Of a stretch of DNA of 64,000 nucleotides, positions 52,672 to 61,564 are shown one piece after another. The translations under genes and the position numbers were made by a program. The notes under the pieces were generated by a model that was not told the origin of the DNA, did no database searches, and saw nothing but the letters and a program-made list of their open reading frames with translations. The stretch's first letter is position 1. Every line of letters begins with the position of its first letter. The DNA is from Sulfuricurvum sp. GTDB taxonomy: Bacteria > Campylobacterota > Campylobacteria > Campylobacterales > Sulfurimonadaceae. The DNA lies in contig NZ_JAQTNN010000009.1 of the NCBI RefSeq assembly GCF_028713855.1, positions 60,328 through 124,327 of the forward strand, in the 5' to 3' direction.

Positions 52672-53936
52672 TATCGACCTAAAAGATAGAGTTGCTTACG
52701 CTCGCTTGAACCGGCGATATTGAGTTGTTTGCGATACTTGGCAATGGTACGTCGAACCATAGTGATTTTAAATTTATCCTGGATCATTTCCAAAAGCTTC
52801 ATATCGCTCAGCGGTTTTTTATGGGATTCATTTTTGACCAATTCTCCGACATATTCTTTGATCGCAGCATTAGAAACATCCTCATCGATAGCCGTGGTAA
52901 AGAAATCTTTCATCGGATAGATACCGCGATCGCACGCGATGTATTTGTTCGCAATTGCACGGGAAATAGTGGAAGGGTTATGACCGAATTCATCAGCTAA
53001 TGTTTTAAGCGTCAGCGGTTTGATGGCACCTCCGGTAAAAAAGTCATACTGATATTCGACAATCATCAATCCTACTTTATACAATGTCGCTTTACGCATC
53101 TCCAATGCATCAATAAGGCTTTTTGCCTCTTTGAGCTTATCACGGACAAACGGATGATCGACCCCATAGGCCGCGTCGATAGTTATATCAGGATAGTAAC
53201 GATCATTCAACCGTACCTCAATCCCCTCTTCAGGATCGTTATGAATCATTAGGTCGGGTATTACCTGCATTGAATCTTCCAGATAGTCGATTGCAGGAGG
53301 GTTCTTGAAACTTCCGATAATCCTCATCGCTTCCTCAAATGCAGACTCTTTACGGTAACGCCCGAGTTCTTCTAAATGGGTAATAATTTCTCGTGCAAGG
53401 GTATATCCTTCATCACTGATTACTGCGGATTCAAGTTGAAATAAAAATGACTCGCTGACATTTCGTGCACCGATACCAACGGGTTCCATATGGATGAATC
53501 GAAGACGAATTTTTTCAAATTGATCGAGAGTAATCCCTTTTTCGGCACAAAAGAGATCACAGTCTCCCTCATAATAGCCCCCCTCATCCAGATTCTCGAT
53601 AATATGAGTCGCCACTACACGCGATATCGGCGTCGGAAACAATGAAGTATCCATCTGTTCTTCAAGTACTTCATACAAACTTTTGTGCTGAATGGTTAGG
53701 GCTTCAATCGCCTCGCTGTGCGAATTTTGGACATAGCCGTATTGGATTTTTTTCGGGATTCTTAACTCAAAAGACTCTTCGTATCCCGATTTGACATCGA
53801 TGAGAGGATTTCCCTCAACAAACGGAGCCATCGCTTCACCCAAGTCGCTGAGGCTGGATTGCAAAATCGGCAACCAGTTACGGAGGGTATTGGAAAGCTT
53901 ATTTTTTAGCTCGACGCTTGTTTTAACCCGTAACAT
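52671..53936 (-). CDS. rpoN: RNA polymerase sigma-54 factor
   Basis: A 421-residue sigma-54. The C-terminal RpoN box appears as VRRTIAKYRKQLNI (canonical ARRTVAKYRE), preceded by the HTH region TLADEFGHNPSTISRAIANKY and IYPMKDFFT. The N-terminal activator region is short and poorly conserved, as in other Campylobacterota. It directs flagellar and, in diazotrophs, nif transcription, which is of interest given the nif-associated genes in this window. It sits after lptB, a common pairing. Confidence 0.95.
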   Translation of the reverse strand: MLRVKTSVELKNKLSNTLRNWLPILQSSLSDLGEAMAPFVEGNPLIDVKSGYEESFELRIPKKIQYGYVQNSHSEAIEALTIQHKSLYEVLEEQMDTSLFPTPISRVVATHIIENLDEGGYYEGDCDLFCAEKGITLDQFEKIRLRFIHMEPVGIGARNVSESFLFQLESAVISDEGYTLAREIITHLEELGRYRKESAFEEAMRIIGSFKNPPAIDYLEDSMQVIPDLMIHNDPEEGIEVRLNDRYYPDITIDAAYGVDHPFVRDKLKEAKSLIDALEMRKATLYKVGLMIVEYQYDFFTGGAIKPLTLKTLADEFGHNPSTISRAIANKYIACDRGIYPMKDFFTTAIDEDVSNAAIKEYVGELVKNESHKKPLSDMKLLEMIQDKFKITMVRRTIAKYRKQLNIAGSSERKQLYLLGR

Positions 53937-53941
53937 GGACG

Positions 53942-54664
53942 CTAAAACTTGAACGATTCACCGAGGTAATGTTGACGAACATCGGCATTATTGGCGATCT
54001 CATCACTCGTCCCCGAAGCCAGCAGCTCACCGCTTTTAATAACATACGCCCGATCACATACCGCTAACGTCTCACGAACGTTATGATCGGTAATCAACAC
54101 ACCGATTCCATACTCCACCAACTGCGAAATTACACCTTGAATATCCATCACTGCGATCGGGTCTACTCCGGCAAACGGTTCATCCAAAAGTAAAAAACGA
54201 GGTTTATTTACCAGTGCACGAGCAATTTCGGCTCGACGACGCTCTCCACCGCTAAGATTGATCCCACGACGGTTACGGATCGGCTCAATGTTAAACATCT
54301 CTAATAGCTCTTCAATCCGTTTATCCGCCATCTCTTTGCTCAGTTTTCCTGCTTGAGCCGCAATAATAAGATTTTCCTCGACCGTAAGGTCTTTAAAGAT
54401 TGAAGCCTCTTGCGGGAGATAACCAATCCCCATTCGTGAACGCTGATGAAGCGGTAGGTTGGAAACATCTTCACCGTCGATATAAACTTTACCGCCTGTC
54501 GCTTCGATCAATCCACAAATCATATAAAACGTCGTTGTTTTACCCGCGCCGTTGGGTCCGAGCAACCCTACTACTTCTCCGGTACGCAGTTCCATACTGA
54601 TACCGCGAACGATTTCATGATTTTTAATTGTTTTGACCAAATGATCGACTTTTAACTCATGCAC
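53942..54664 (-). CDS. lptB: LPS export ABC transporter ATP-binding protein
   Basis: A 240-residue ATPase of the LptBFG complex extracting lipopolysaccharide from the inner membrane. Walker A GLLGPNGAGKTTTFYMI, signature NLSGGERRRAEIARALVNKP and Walker B FLLLDEPFAGVDPIA are complete. The GTG at 54664 with GAGG at good spacing is chosen; it overlaps the tsaE stop by 8 bases. The open frame upstream to 54694 lies inside tsaE. rpoN follows 5 bases later. Confidence 0.95.
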   Translation of the reverse strand: MHELKVDHLVKTIKNHEIVRGISMELRTGEVVGLLGPNGAGKTTTFYMICGLIEATGGKVYIDGEDVSNLPLHQRSRMGIGYLPQEASIFKDLTVEENLIIAAQAGKLSKEMADKRIEELLEMFNIEPIRNRRGINLSGGERRRAEIARALVNKPRFLLLDEPFAGVDPIAVMDIQGVISQLVEYGIGVLITDHNVRETLAVCDRAYVIKSGELLASGTSDEIANNADVRQHYLGESFKF

Positions 54665-55067
54665 GCTGCACCTCATAATATCGCGATTGCTCATCGCATT
54701 TGGTAATTTTTAAAATAAGACAATCGATTCCGCATCGTTTAATTAAATCAATAAGAGCACCATCGCCCCACTCGACCAAGTGATAACCATCCCTCTCCAA
54801 CTCTTCCATCATCCCCAGACTTAAAAATTTCTCGAATCCGTAGTTATAGAGATCATAATGATAGAGCTTCTCGCCGTAACGCTGTTGCAGAGAAAAAGTC
54901 GGAGAAGTGACTGAATCTTTCATCCCAAGATAGTGGGCAAAAGCCTGCGTTAAGGTCGTTTTACCACTGGCCAAATCTCCTTGGAGAATAATAACACCCC
55001 CATTGGGAAGTAATTCGGTAATGTCAGAACAAAGTTGCGGCAACTCTTCTAAAGTAAGCTTATTCAT
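54657..55067 (-). CDS. tsaE: tRNA t6A biosynthesis ATPase TsaE
   Basis: A 136-residue ATPase required with TsaB/TsaD for t6A37 modification of tRNA. Walker A is in LQGDLASGKTTLTQAFA, followed by SPTFSLQQRYGEKLYHYDLYNYG and LVEWGDGA. It overlaps both trpD (4 bases) and lptB. Functionally it precedes MtaB, encoded about 10 kb away, which further modifies t6A. Confidence 0.95.
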   Translation of the reverse strand: MNKLTLEELPQLCSDITELLPNGGVIILQGDLASGKTTLTQAFAHYLGMKDSVTSPTFSLQQRYGEKLYHYDLYNYGFEKFLSLGMMEELERDGYHLVEWGDGALIDLIKRCGIDCLILKITKCDEQSRYYEVQRA

Positions 55068-56044
55068 AGTTTAGATGATACCGACACGATTTGATCCAAT
55101 TTTTTAGCCGCTTTCCCGCTTAGAAGGGTCTCTTTGGCTATTTCAAGCCCCTCTTGAACATCACGTGCCATCCCCTCTGCTACAAGGGCGTAAGCCGCAT
55201 TAATCAAAACCATATCCCGTTGAGGATCGGTAGCGCGGTTATTCAAGATATTGGTGAGAATCTGAGCATTTTGTTCCGCTTCTCCTCCGAGAATCGCTTC
55301 AAAAGGAGCTTTTTTGATCCCAACCATTTGCGGATCGATCTCGAAATAATCGATTACACCGTTTTTCAAATGTCCCGCATAGGTGATGTCGCTAATGCTG
55401 ATTTCATCCATCTTTTCGCGCGAACTCACCACAATCGCCGAGTGCATCCCCAACGTTCGCGCCGCTTCCGCCATTTTAGGAACGAATACCTCATCAAATA
55501 CTCCCAAGAGGATTTTAGAGAGTCCGACAGGGTTGGTGAGCGGTCCAAGGATATTAAAGATCGTTTTTTCAGGGATCGAGCGGCGTATCGGCATAATAAA
55601 CTTCATCGCCGGATGGTGGTATTGAGCGAATAAAAAGGTAAATCCGCACTCTTGGAGAAGTGCCGAACTCTGCTCTAAACTCAGATCCAGTTTCACCCCC
55701 AAATATTCGAGCACATCCGCACTCCCCGATTTGGAAGTAATAGAACGATTACCGTGTTTTGCGACATATGCGCCCGATGCGGCGAGGACGAGGGCGACGG
55801 TAGAGCTTACATTAAAACTCCCACTCTTGTCTCCCCCTGTTCCGACCACATCGATGAGTTTTGGTTTGAGTTCAGCAGGGACTTCGAGGATGATCGAGTG
55901 GGTACGCATCACCTCTGCCGCCGTTGCAATCATCTCCGAAGAGGTCTCTTCATTGAGACTAAGAGAGAGTAAAAACTCCCGCATCTCATTATCATCCATT
56001 CTATGTTCAAAGAGTGCTTCAAAATCGGATTTCGTAGCGATCAT
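55064..56044 (-). CDS. trpD: Anthranilate phosphoribosyltransferase
   Basis: A 326-residue tryptophan-pathway enzyme. The PRPP/anthranilate site is in DVVGTGGDKSGSFNVSSTVALVLAA (partly: GTGGDKSGSFNVSS), with KHGNRSITSKSGSADVLE and FLFAQYHHPAMKF motifs. Overlaps the S4-domain gene and tsaE by four bases each, so it belongs to a tightly coupled operon that otherwise has no tryptophan genes. Confidence 0.96.
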   Translation of the reverse strand: MIATKSDFEALFEHRMDDNEMREFLLSLSLNEETSSEMIATAAEVMRTHSIILEVPAELKPKLIDVVGTGGDKSGSFNVSSTVALVLAASGAYVAKHGNRSITSKSGSADVLEYLGVKLDLSLEQSSALLQECGFTFLFAQYHHPAMKFIMPIRRSIPEKTIFNILGPLTNPVGLSKILLGVFDEVFVPKMAEAARTLGMHSAIVVSSREKMDEISISDITYAGHLKNGVIDYFEIDPQMVGIKKAPFEAILGGEAEQNAQILTNILNNRATDPQRDMVLINAAYALVAEGMARDVQEGLEIAKETLLSGKAAKKLDQIVSVSSKL

Positions 56045-56289
56045 GAGAGTTCCTTGACATAGAGATGTTGCTGTGATTTCGGGGTCGATTTGATCGTTGG
56101 GATCGCCAGCACTTCATAACGCATCTGTTTTTCGAGATACACGAGAGTGATAATGTCCCCTACCGCAACGTTTTTAGCGGGTTTTACCGCTTTATCGTTG
56201 ATGTAGACGACACCCTCGCCAATCATATCCTGAGCTACGGCACGGCGTTTGGTCAGATTGACCGCATTTAAAAATTTATCGATTCGCAA
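56041..56289 (-). CDS. S4 RNA-binding domain protein
   Basis: An 82-residue protein that is essentially one S4 domain (RIDKFLNAVNLTKRRAVAQDMIGEGVVYIN, seen by KFLNAVNLTKRRAVAQ) plus a short strand tail. Similar to Hsp15/RqcP-like proteins that bind ribosomal or tRNA-bearing 50S subunits. It starts with TTG, with GGA at suitable spacing, and heads the leftward operon. Overlaps trpD by 4 bases. Confidence 0.85.
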   Translation of the reverse strand: MRIDKFLNAVNLTKRRAVAQDMIGEGVVYINDKAVKPAKNVAVGDIITLVYLEKQMRYEVLAIPTIKSTPKSQQHLYVKELS

Positions 56290-56391
56290 AGAGGTTCCGT
56301 AGTATTGAGTTTGAAGTGGTTATTGTAGGTAATGAAAGCTAAAAGAGAGGTAAGAGCGCAAAAATTGTTCCACTATTTTTACGCTCACTAT

Positions 56392-58131
56392 TTAACTCGC
56401 GAAACCGCTTTTAAAAGAGTCTTTGGCAACAACGATCTGTTTTTGTTTCTCTTTGCGCGCGGTATCTTTTTCAACAAAGATTTTTTTACGCGTTTGCGGA
56501 TCCATCTCGGTGTAGTACATCACCGCCGAATAGGTTCCAGGAGTCGGAGTAAAGACCTGTGCCTGTTCGGGATTCATCTTGAGTTCATCGGTCGTAAAGC
56601 GCTTCAAATCGTGCATATCTTTCTCGGTGCATCCCGGATGGGCGGCGATAAGATAGTAGGTCAAGAACTGCTTTTTACCTTCTTCTTTATTCAATTTATC
56701 ATAGAGCTTTTTAAAATCGACGAGGGTTTGTTTGCCGGGTTTGTTCATCAGATGCAAAACATGATCCGAGGTATGCTCAGGGGCAACTTTCATCTGTCCT
56801 GAGATGTGATGCTTCACCATCTCTTTGAGATACTCATACCCTTGGCGTTTATCCTCATTTATCAGATCGTAGCGAACCCCCGAAGCGACAAACGCTTTTT
56901 TAATCCCCCGCACTTCCCGAAGTCGGCGCAGGAGGTTAATAACACGGGTGTGATCCACTTTCATCGATTTGCACAGATGGGTATCATCGACACACCTCTG
57001 ATGATCGCACGTACCGTGTTTGAGCTTTTTGTTGCACTCATAACCATACATGTTGGCGGTAGGACCACCTACATCACTGATGATCCCTTTGAAATCTTTG
57101 TACTCGGTAAACTGGGTTGCCTCTTTTACAATCGACTCTTCACTACGGGTGCGGATAGTACGCCCCTGATGAACACCGATCGCACAAAAATTACACTCCC
57201 CCCAGCACCCCTGATGGGTCATGATAGAGAATTTGATTGTTTCCAAACACTTTACTGTCCCCTTCGGTCGATGATAAGGGTGAAGTTCACGGGTAAAAGG
57301 CAACGCACTAACCGCGTCCATCTCGTTCTCATCCAGATAATCAGCGGGAGGATTTTGGATACTGTAACGCCCATCCACTTCCTGACATAATCCCTTTGCA
57401 GAGATAGGATCGTTATGGTTGTAAAACATATCAAAGAGATCAATATAACGCTCTTTGTTTTCCAAACACTCTGCATGGGATGGCAACGTCAGATACCCCT
57501 CACGAGGCTCTTTGGCGATATAACACACCCCTCGAATGTTATGAGGGGATTCACCGGAAGCTAACGCTTTAGGAAGAGCGACAATCGCCCCCTCCCCCAT
57601 CCCATAAATGAGATAATCGGCTTTAGAATCGAATAAAATAGGCTTACGGAGTTTGTTCGTCCAGTAGTCATAATGGCTCACGCGACGCAAACTCGCTTCA
57701 ATTCCCCCCAGTACGATAGGGACGGTGTTTTTGAAATGTTTGCGGATAAGATTGGTGTATACGAGCGTCGCGCGGTCAGGTCGTGCGTTATTGACACCAC
57801 CCGGAGTGTAGTCGTCGCTGTTGCGAAATTTTTTGGTTGCAGTATAGTTGGAGACCATCGAATCAACGCTCCCGCCACTCACCCCCCAAAAAAGTTTCGG
57901 CTCCCCCAAGCGCATCACATCATCCATAGTGATATCGGGCTGTCCGATAATTCCGACGCGGTACCCTTCTCGCTCCAATATCCGTCCCACAACGGCTACG
58001 CCGATAAACGGAGAATCGATGTAGGCATCACCGGAGATGAGGATAATGTCGCATTCATCCCAGCCGCGTGCATCCATTTCGGCACGGGTAGTGGGTAAAT
58101 AGCGAAGATGTTCAGGGGTAATTGTTTTCAT
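56392..58131 (-). CDS. YgiQ family radical SAM protein
   Basis: A 579-residue protein. The radical SAM motif is in GCWGECNFCAIGVHQGRTIRTRS (C-x3-C-x2-C counted from the second Cys), with an N-terminal B12-binding-like part (ILISGDAYIDSPFIGVAVVGRILEREGY) and QGYEYLKEMVKHHISGQMKVAPEH. YgiQ proteins have no settled reaction. The ATG at 58131 fits MKTITPEHLRYLPTTRAEMDARGWDECD; TACAAT lies 6 bases upstream, no ribosome site is seen. Monocistronic. Confidence 0.92.
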   Translation of the reverse strand: MKTITPEHLRYLPTTRAEMDARGWDECDIILISGDAYIDSPFIGVAVVGRILEREGYRVGIIGQPDITMDDVMRLGEPKLFWGVSGGSVDSMVSNYTATKKFRNSDDYTPGGVNNARPDRATLVYTNLIRKHFKNTVPIVLGGIEASLRRVSHYDYWTNKLRKPILFDSKADYLIYGMGEGAIVALPKALASGESPHNIRGVCYIAKEPREGYLTLPSHAECLENKERYIDLFDMFYNHNDPISAKGLCQEVDGRYSIQNPPADYLDENEMDAVSALPFTRELHPYHRPKGTVKCLETIKFSIMTHQGCWGECNFCAIGVHQGRTIRTRSEESIVKEATQFTEYKDFKGIISDVGGPTANMYGYECNKKLKHGTCDHQRCVDDTHLCKSMKVDHTRVINLLRRLREVRGIKKAFVASGVRYDLINEDKRQGYEYLKEMVKHHISGQMKVAPEHTSDHVLHLMNKPGKQTLVDFKKLYDKLNKEEGKKQFLTYYLIAAHPGCTEKDMHDLKRFTTDELKMNPEQAQVFTPTPGTYSAVMYYTEMDPQTRKKIFVEKDTARKEKQKQIVVAKDSFKSGFAS

Positions 58132-58137
58132 AACGCG

Positions 58138-58146
58138 ATTGTACCA
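58138..58146 (-). promoter_or_regulatory. Extended -10 promoter box for YgiQ gene
   Basis: TGGTACAAT on the minus strand ends 6 bases before the ATG at 58131, with no ribosome site between, predicting a leaderless mRNA (inference). Confidence 0.5.
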
Positions 58147-58152
58147 CAACGT

Positions 58153-58241
58153 CGTCATCCTCGGACTTGATCCGGGGATCCATCTTTTGTGCTTAAGATG
58201 AACTTTTTTTTAGCTGGATTCCCGCTTTCGCGGGAATGACG
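58153..58241. repeat. MITE/REP-like element with terminal inverted repeats
   Basis: An 89-bp element with outer CGTCAT/ATGACG ends and inner GGATCCA/TGGATT matches. Its right end is a strong hairpin at 58218-58237, ATTCCCGC and GCGGGAAT around TTTC. The right half resembles repeats common in many proteobacterial genomes (ATTCCC-N8-GGGAAT, as in neisserial dRS3, from memory). It fills the divergent gap between the YgiQ and IscU-like genes. Confidence 0.65.
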
Positions 58242-58252
58242 AAAACCTGCGT

Positions 58253-58258
58253 TATAAT
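58253..58258 (+). promoter_or_regulatory. -10 box upstream of IscU-like gene
   Basis: TATAAT ends 6 bases before the ATG at 58265; AATCAA lies between and no ribosome site is present. The transcript would start at about the initiation codon. Confidence 0.5.
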
Positions 58259-58264
58259 AATCAA

Positions 58265-58696
58265 ATGGAAAATAATCTAAATCAAGAGATCATCGAGCAT
58301 CTCATGCATCCGCGCAACTATGGCCCGCTGAAAGCTCCCACAGGTATAGGGGTTGGACACAGTGAACGAAGCGGTGAATTTGTCATGTTTTATATCAAAA
58401 CAGAGGGCGAAATACTTCAAGAAGTCGGTTATGCTACCAACGGTTGTCAGGATACCGTTGTATTAGGATCAATGTTTACCGAAATGATTAAGGGAGAATC
58501 GCTTGAGTATGCCCAAAAGGCGGCAATAAAACTTCGTGATAAAGTATCATTTGGACCCGCAAAACAACAAGCGTGTGCGGATATGGTCCTTACGGCGTTT
58601 GAAGCGGCTTTAATTCATGAACGCAACTGCATCGAAGGTTCAACAGAAGAACTTTATGCCATTGAAATCGATATGGAATGTGAGGTAGAAGAATGA
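58265..58696 (+). CDS. IscU/NifU N-terminal-like scaffold protein with incomplete cluster site
   Basis: A 143-residue member of the NifU-N/IscU family. The start NQEIIEHLMHPRNYG is family-typical. IscU needs three cysteines; here the first (in ACGD of IscU) is replaced in GHSERSGEFVMF, while NGCQDTVV and QQACADMVL retain the others. It may therefore bind iron or zinc or act only as an adaptor. It overlaps the downstream ferritin-like gene (ATGA) and has a promoter 6 bases upstream. Confidence 0.8.
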   Translation: MENNLNQEIIEHLMHPRNYGPLKAPTGIGVGHSERSGEFVMFYIKTEGEILQEVGYATNGCQDTVVLGSMFTEMIKGESLEYAQKAAIKLRDKVSFGPAKQQACADMVLTAFEAALIHERNCIEGSTEELYAIEIDMECEVEE

Positions 58697-59526
58697 TTGA
58701 TGCGACACTCTTTCGACGCAAACACCAACTTTGGCTGCGTATGGCCTTTATCTCCTTTTCGGTAAAGGATCCGTGGGTTAAAAATCGTCTTTACGAATTT
58801 TCCCAAATCGAATTTCGCCATCTCAAATGGCTTGCTCAGTCACTGTATGAAAACAATTCCGCATATGACTATGAGCGTGATTCAAAATTTAGTATTGAGG
58901 GTGAATCATTTTTTACTCTTCTTCGGACGACGATCAATGAAATTAAAACGCTTCATCTGTTGTACAGTGGAACACCCTTATCTGAGCGGATGCGCCATGA
59001 TGAAGAGTATATCCTTATTACGCTAACTGCTTATCTAAACAAATTCTCATTGGATGAACCGCTTAGTGCATTTAACCGTTCCCGTCATTGGCCGGATGCA
59101 CTGCTGAGTGCTTCTGAAATCGATTCGTTAACCCTCTTTTTGTTTGAAGAGCTGTATAAAGAGTACGAACTTATCATGGTCTATTTTTACCGACAAATCC
59201 GTGCCACAACTCCACTCCAAGTAAGCCATTTTCAAGATCTCATTGATGAATCACACTTTCATTTACGCTCATTTGGAGAGATGATGGCAAAAATGGGCAT
59301 TTTGGCACTTCCTCGAACACTCCATCCACGAACCTATGAAATCACCGATATGGGGAAATTTCTCCGTTCCGGGATACTCGAAGAGGAGAGTGCCAAAGAA
59401 GAATGTCGTAAACTCTCATCGTCAATCACAGACGAAAAACTCTCTGCATTTTTTGAGTTTATCAATTACCAAGAGAGTTACCACATAGAAATTATGAAAA
59501 AACTATTAGGAGAAAAGTATGATTGA
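58693..59526 (+). CDS. Ferritin-like domain protein, hypothetical
   Basis: A 277-residue all-helical protein. Glu/His pairs spaced as in ferritin-like four-helix bundles appear: EFSQIEFRHLKWLAQ, LFLFEELYKEYELIMVYFY, DESHFHLRSFGEMM and NYQESYHIEIMKKLL. The pattern suggests a di-iron or rubrerythrin-like site (inference), with an insertion between helices one and three. It is translationally coupled to the IscU-like gene and to a 26-residue peptide gene. Possible role in iron handling or oxygen/peroxide protection. Confidence 0.72.
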   Translation: MIDATLFRRKHQLWLRMAFISFSVKDPWVKNRLYEFSQIEFRHLKWLAQSLYENNSAYDYERDSKFSIEGESFFTLLRTTINEIKTLHLLYSGTPLSERMRHDEEYILITLTAYLNKFSLDEPLSAFNRSRHWPDALLSASEIDSLTLFLFEELYKEYELIMVYFYRQIRATTPLQVSHFQDLIDESHFHLRSFGEMMAKMGILALPRTLHPRTYEITDMGKFLRSGILEEESAKEECRKLSSSITDEKLSAFFEFINYQESYHIEIMKKLLGEKYD

Positions 59527-59599
59527 ACAGGGAAATATTTATATTTTATTGGCTGTTATAGCTGTTTTTGCGTTTGTTCTCACCCGTAAAAAGGGGTGA
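59519..59599 (+). CDS. 26-residue membrane peptide
   Basis: A tiny gene overlapping the end of the ferritin-like gene. TAGGAG is placed 6 bases before the ATG. The product is one hydrophobic helix (IYILLAVIAVFAFVL) with a positive end (TRKKG), so it would insert in the inner membrane. Nearest analogies are short subunits of respiratory or transport complexes. Its stop coincides with a terminator hairpin. Confidence 0.65.
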   Translation: MIEQGNIYILLAVIAVFAFVLTRKKG

Positions 59600-59600
59600 G
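59579..59600. terminator. Bidirectional terminator hairpin
   Basis: CTCACCC and GGGTGAG form a perfect 7-bp stem with an 8-base loop, at the convergent ends of the micropeptide gene and the LapD-like gene. Confidence 0.5.
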
Positions 59601-61562
59601 TTATTGTAATAAAGAGACAGGAGCAATATAAGTTCCTTGGAAGCAATCGATACCGAGAGCTTTTAAGCGTTCAACATCCTGAGCTTCTTCGATGTTAATC
59701 GCAATAATCGAAATACCGAGGCTTCGGGTAATATTATTAAAACTCTCTCTGCTTTTACCGGTATCTTTATCAAACATCATATCTTGCAAATAAGCACCGT
59801 TAGCTTTTACATAATCAGGACGAATTGCCTGAAGATAATATGCCCCTGCTTCGGGGATCGTGAAATGGTCAATTCCAAAACGGTAGCCGAACTGTTTTAT
59901 CATGGTACTGACCGCAGATACCGCTTCGAGCTCATGCAAAGCCGTCGTATTACTCACTTCAAACCAAAGTATCAGACTGCTTTGACGATGAAATATCTCT
60001 AATTGAGTTCGTAACCACTGAATATTGACGTATTTTTTCACAAAATCACCGCTGAGATTCAAGGCCAACGGAGTAACAGGATTTTGCTCTTTGATGTGTT
60101 TAAACACTTTTTCAACCATATAGCGATCCAATACATCGATAAGCCCCAAACTCGTAGCAACAGGGATAAAATATCCCGCCGAATGGATAACTCCGTCACG
60201 ATCCAATAAACGTAAAAATATCTCTTCATGCATTACGTTCAAGTGGTCACTACGCTGTTCTACTACACTTTGAAATGCCAAAAGCATACGTGATTCATCC
60301 AAACTTTTCAGCAATTCAGAACGCCATTCTTCACGACCCAATACTAAAGTTTCATCTCCCTCTAGATTGAAATCGACTGTGAAATTCCCTTGCAGTTTCG
60401 CTTGTGTTACCGCATGATCCGCACGCGATAAAAGTGATTTAAGGGTATCATTTTCACTGTAAATACCTACTCCACAGCCAATTGTTAAATATTCTACAAG
60501 ATGATTATCTATCGATTCTATGAGCGTCCGCATCCGTGCCATTAGACTTTCAATACAAAGCTGAACAGATATAATTCCTGAAGCTGGAATAGTTGCAAAA
60601 AAATCACTCTCATTGAGGCGTACAATCAATGACGATGGAAAGGGACTCAACCCTGTATTTAGTCCATCAGCTAATGTATTGATAAGATGGTTATAGTGTT
60701 CATATCCACACTCACGTTTGAAACGGTCAATCTCATCTATGCTCACAAGGAGATAAACTCCCGAAGATAATGAAACATCTGATTGAAGATACTCGGGAAG
60801 TTTGGCAGTGAGATAACGGCGATTATAAAGACCTGTTTCCGTATCTTTATAAAGAAGTTCATGATAACGGCGTAAGGTCTCATTTTCCCGATCAAAAATA
60901 TCTTTTACTTTTTCAACCATTGCATTCATCGCGATTGTAACAGAACGGAATTCGGTGGTAAAAGGGATCTTTTTCTCGATAATAAATTCATTGTCAATAA
61001 TCGCTTTGGCCTGCTCACGTATCCGTTTAAGAGATTTGAGACTAAGAGAAAGAAGTACATAGAGAAATACAAAAACAACAGTCCCTATCATTAAAAATGT
61101 TTTTACCAAATCGATCATTGTATCGTAAAGCTGTCGATACGCATTTCCTGTATGACCGCTCACTTCAAGGGTACCGAAACGGTTCCACCCTATCATAATA
61201 TCACTTTTTGCAATAGCATTATGTATCGGAACCATCTTGATAAACCATTGAGGTACATTACTAACACGCATATCACTCTCGCGGTTGTAAACCTCTTTAC
61301 CATCAATGTCAACCAAACGAATACGCTGATAATATCCGCTATCATAAATCGCGTTGATCATCGTTTCCATAGTAGATGTATCGGAAGGATCAGCAACTTT
61401 CGAAAGCGAAAGCCCCAATGAATGTGCTGTATTTTTCGCATCGGTATAGAGCTGATTTTGGACAAATTCAGTTGCTGTTTTAAAATTTAGCATCATTACC
61501 GAGACCAAAATAACTCCTAAAAAGAGTCCGAGCATCAGCACCAGTTGTTTAAATAAGCTCAT
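59601..61562 (-). CDS. lapD: LapD-like c-di-GMP receptor with degenerate GGDEF and EAL domains
   Basis: A 653-residue inner-membrane receptor: helix about residues 5-25, periplasmic LapD/MoxY-like output domain (about 30-150), helix (about 153-175), HAMP-like segment, GGDEF (signature replaced by NESDF in VRLNESDFFATI) and EAL (EIF in HEEIFLRLL; the DDFGTG loop reads IDHFTIPEAG). Both catalytic sites are lost, as in LapD, which binds c-di-GMP and sequesters LapG in the periplasm. Located directly after the LapG-like gene (2-base gap), with the adhesin upstream. Confidence 0.9.
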   Translation of the reverse strand: MSLFKQLVLMLGLFLGVILVSVMMLNFKTATEFVQNQLYTDAKNTAHSLGLSLSKVADPSDTSTMETMINAIYDSGYYQRIRLVDIDGKEVYNRESDMRVSNVPQWFIKMVPIHNAIAKSDIMIGWNRFGTLEVSGHTGNAYRQLYDTMIDLVKTFLMIGTVVFVFLYVLLSLSLKSLKRIREQAKAIIDNEFIIEKKIPFTTEFRSVTIAMNAMVEKVKDIFDRENETLRRYHELLYKDTETGLYNRRYLTAKLPEYLQSDVSLSSGVYLLVSIDEIDRFKRECGYEHYNHLINTLADGLNTGLSPFPSSLIVRLNESDFFATIPASGIISVQLCIESLMARMRTLIESIDNHLVEYLTIGCGVGIYSENDTLKSLLSRADHAVTQAKLQGNFTVDFNLEGDETLVLGREEWRSELLKSLDESRMLLAFQSVVEQRSDHLNVMHEEIFLRLLDRDGVIHSAGYFIPVATSLGLIDVLDRYMVEKVFKHIKEQNPVTPLALNLSGDFVKKYVNIQWLRTQLEIFHRQSSLILWFEVSNTTALHELEAVSAVSTMIKQFGYRFGIDHFTIPEAGAYYLQAIRPDYVKANGAYLQDMMFDKDTGKSRESFNNITRSLGISIIAINIEEAQDVERLKALGIDCFQGTYIAPVSLLQ

Positions 61563-61564
61563 CG

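Noticed and set aside
56332..57390. Plus-strand open frames over the YgiQ gene
   Set aside because: They mirror a well-conserved radical SAM gene on the other strand and have no family features.
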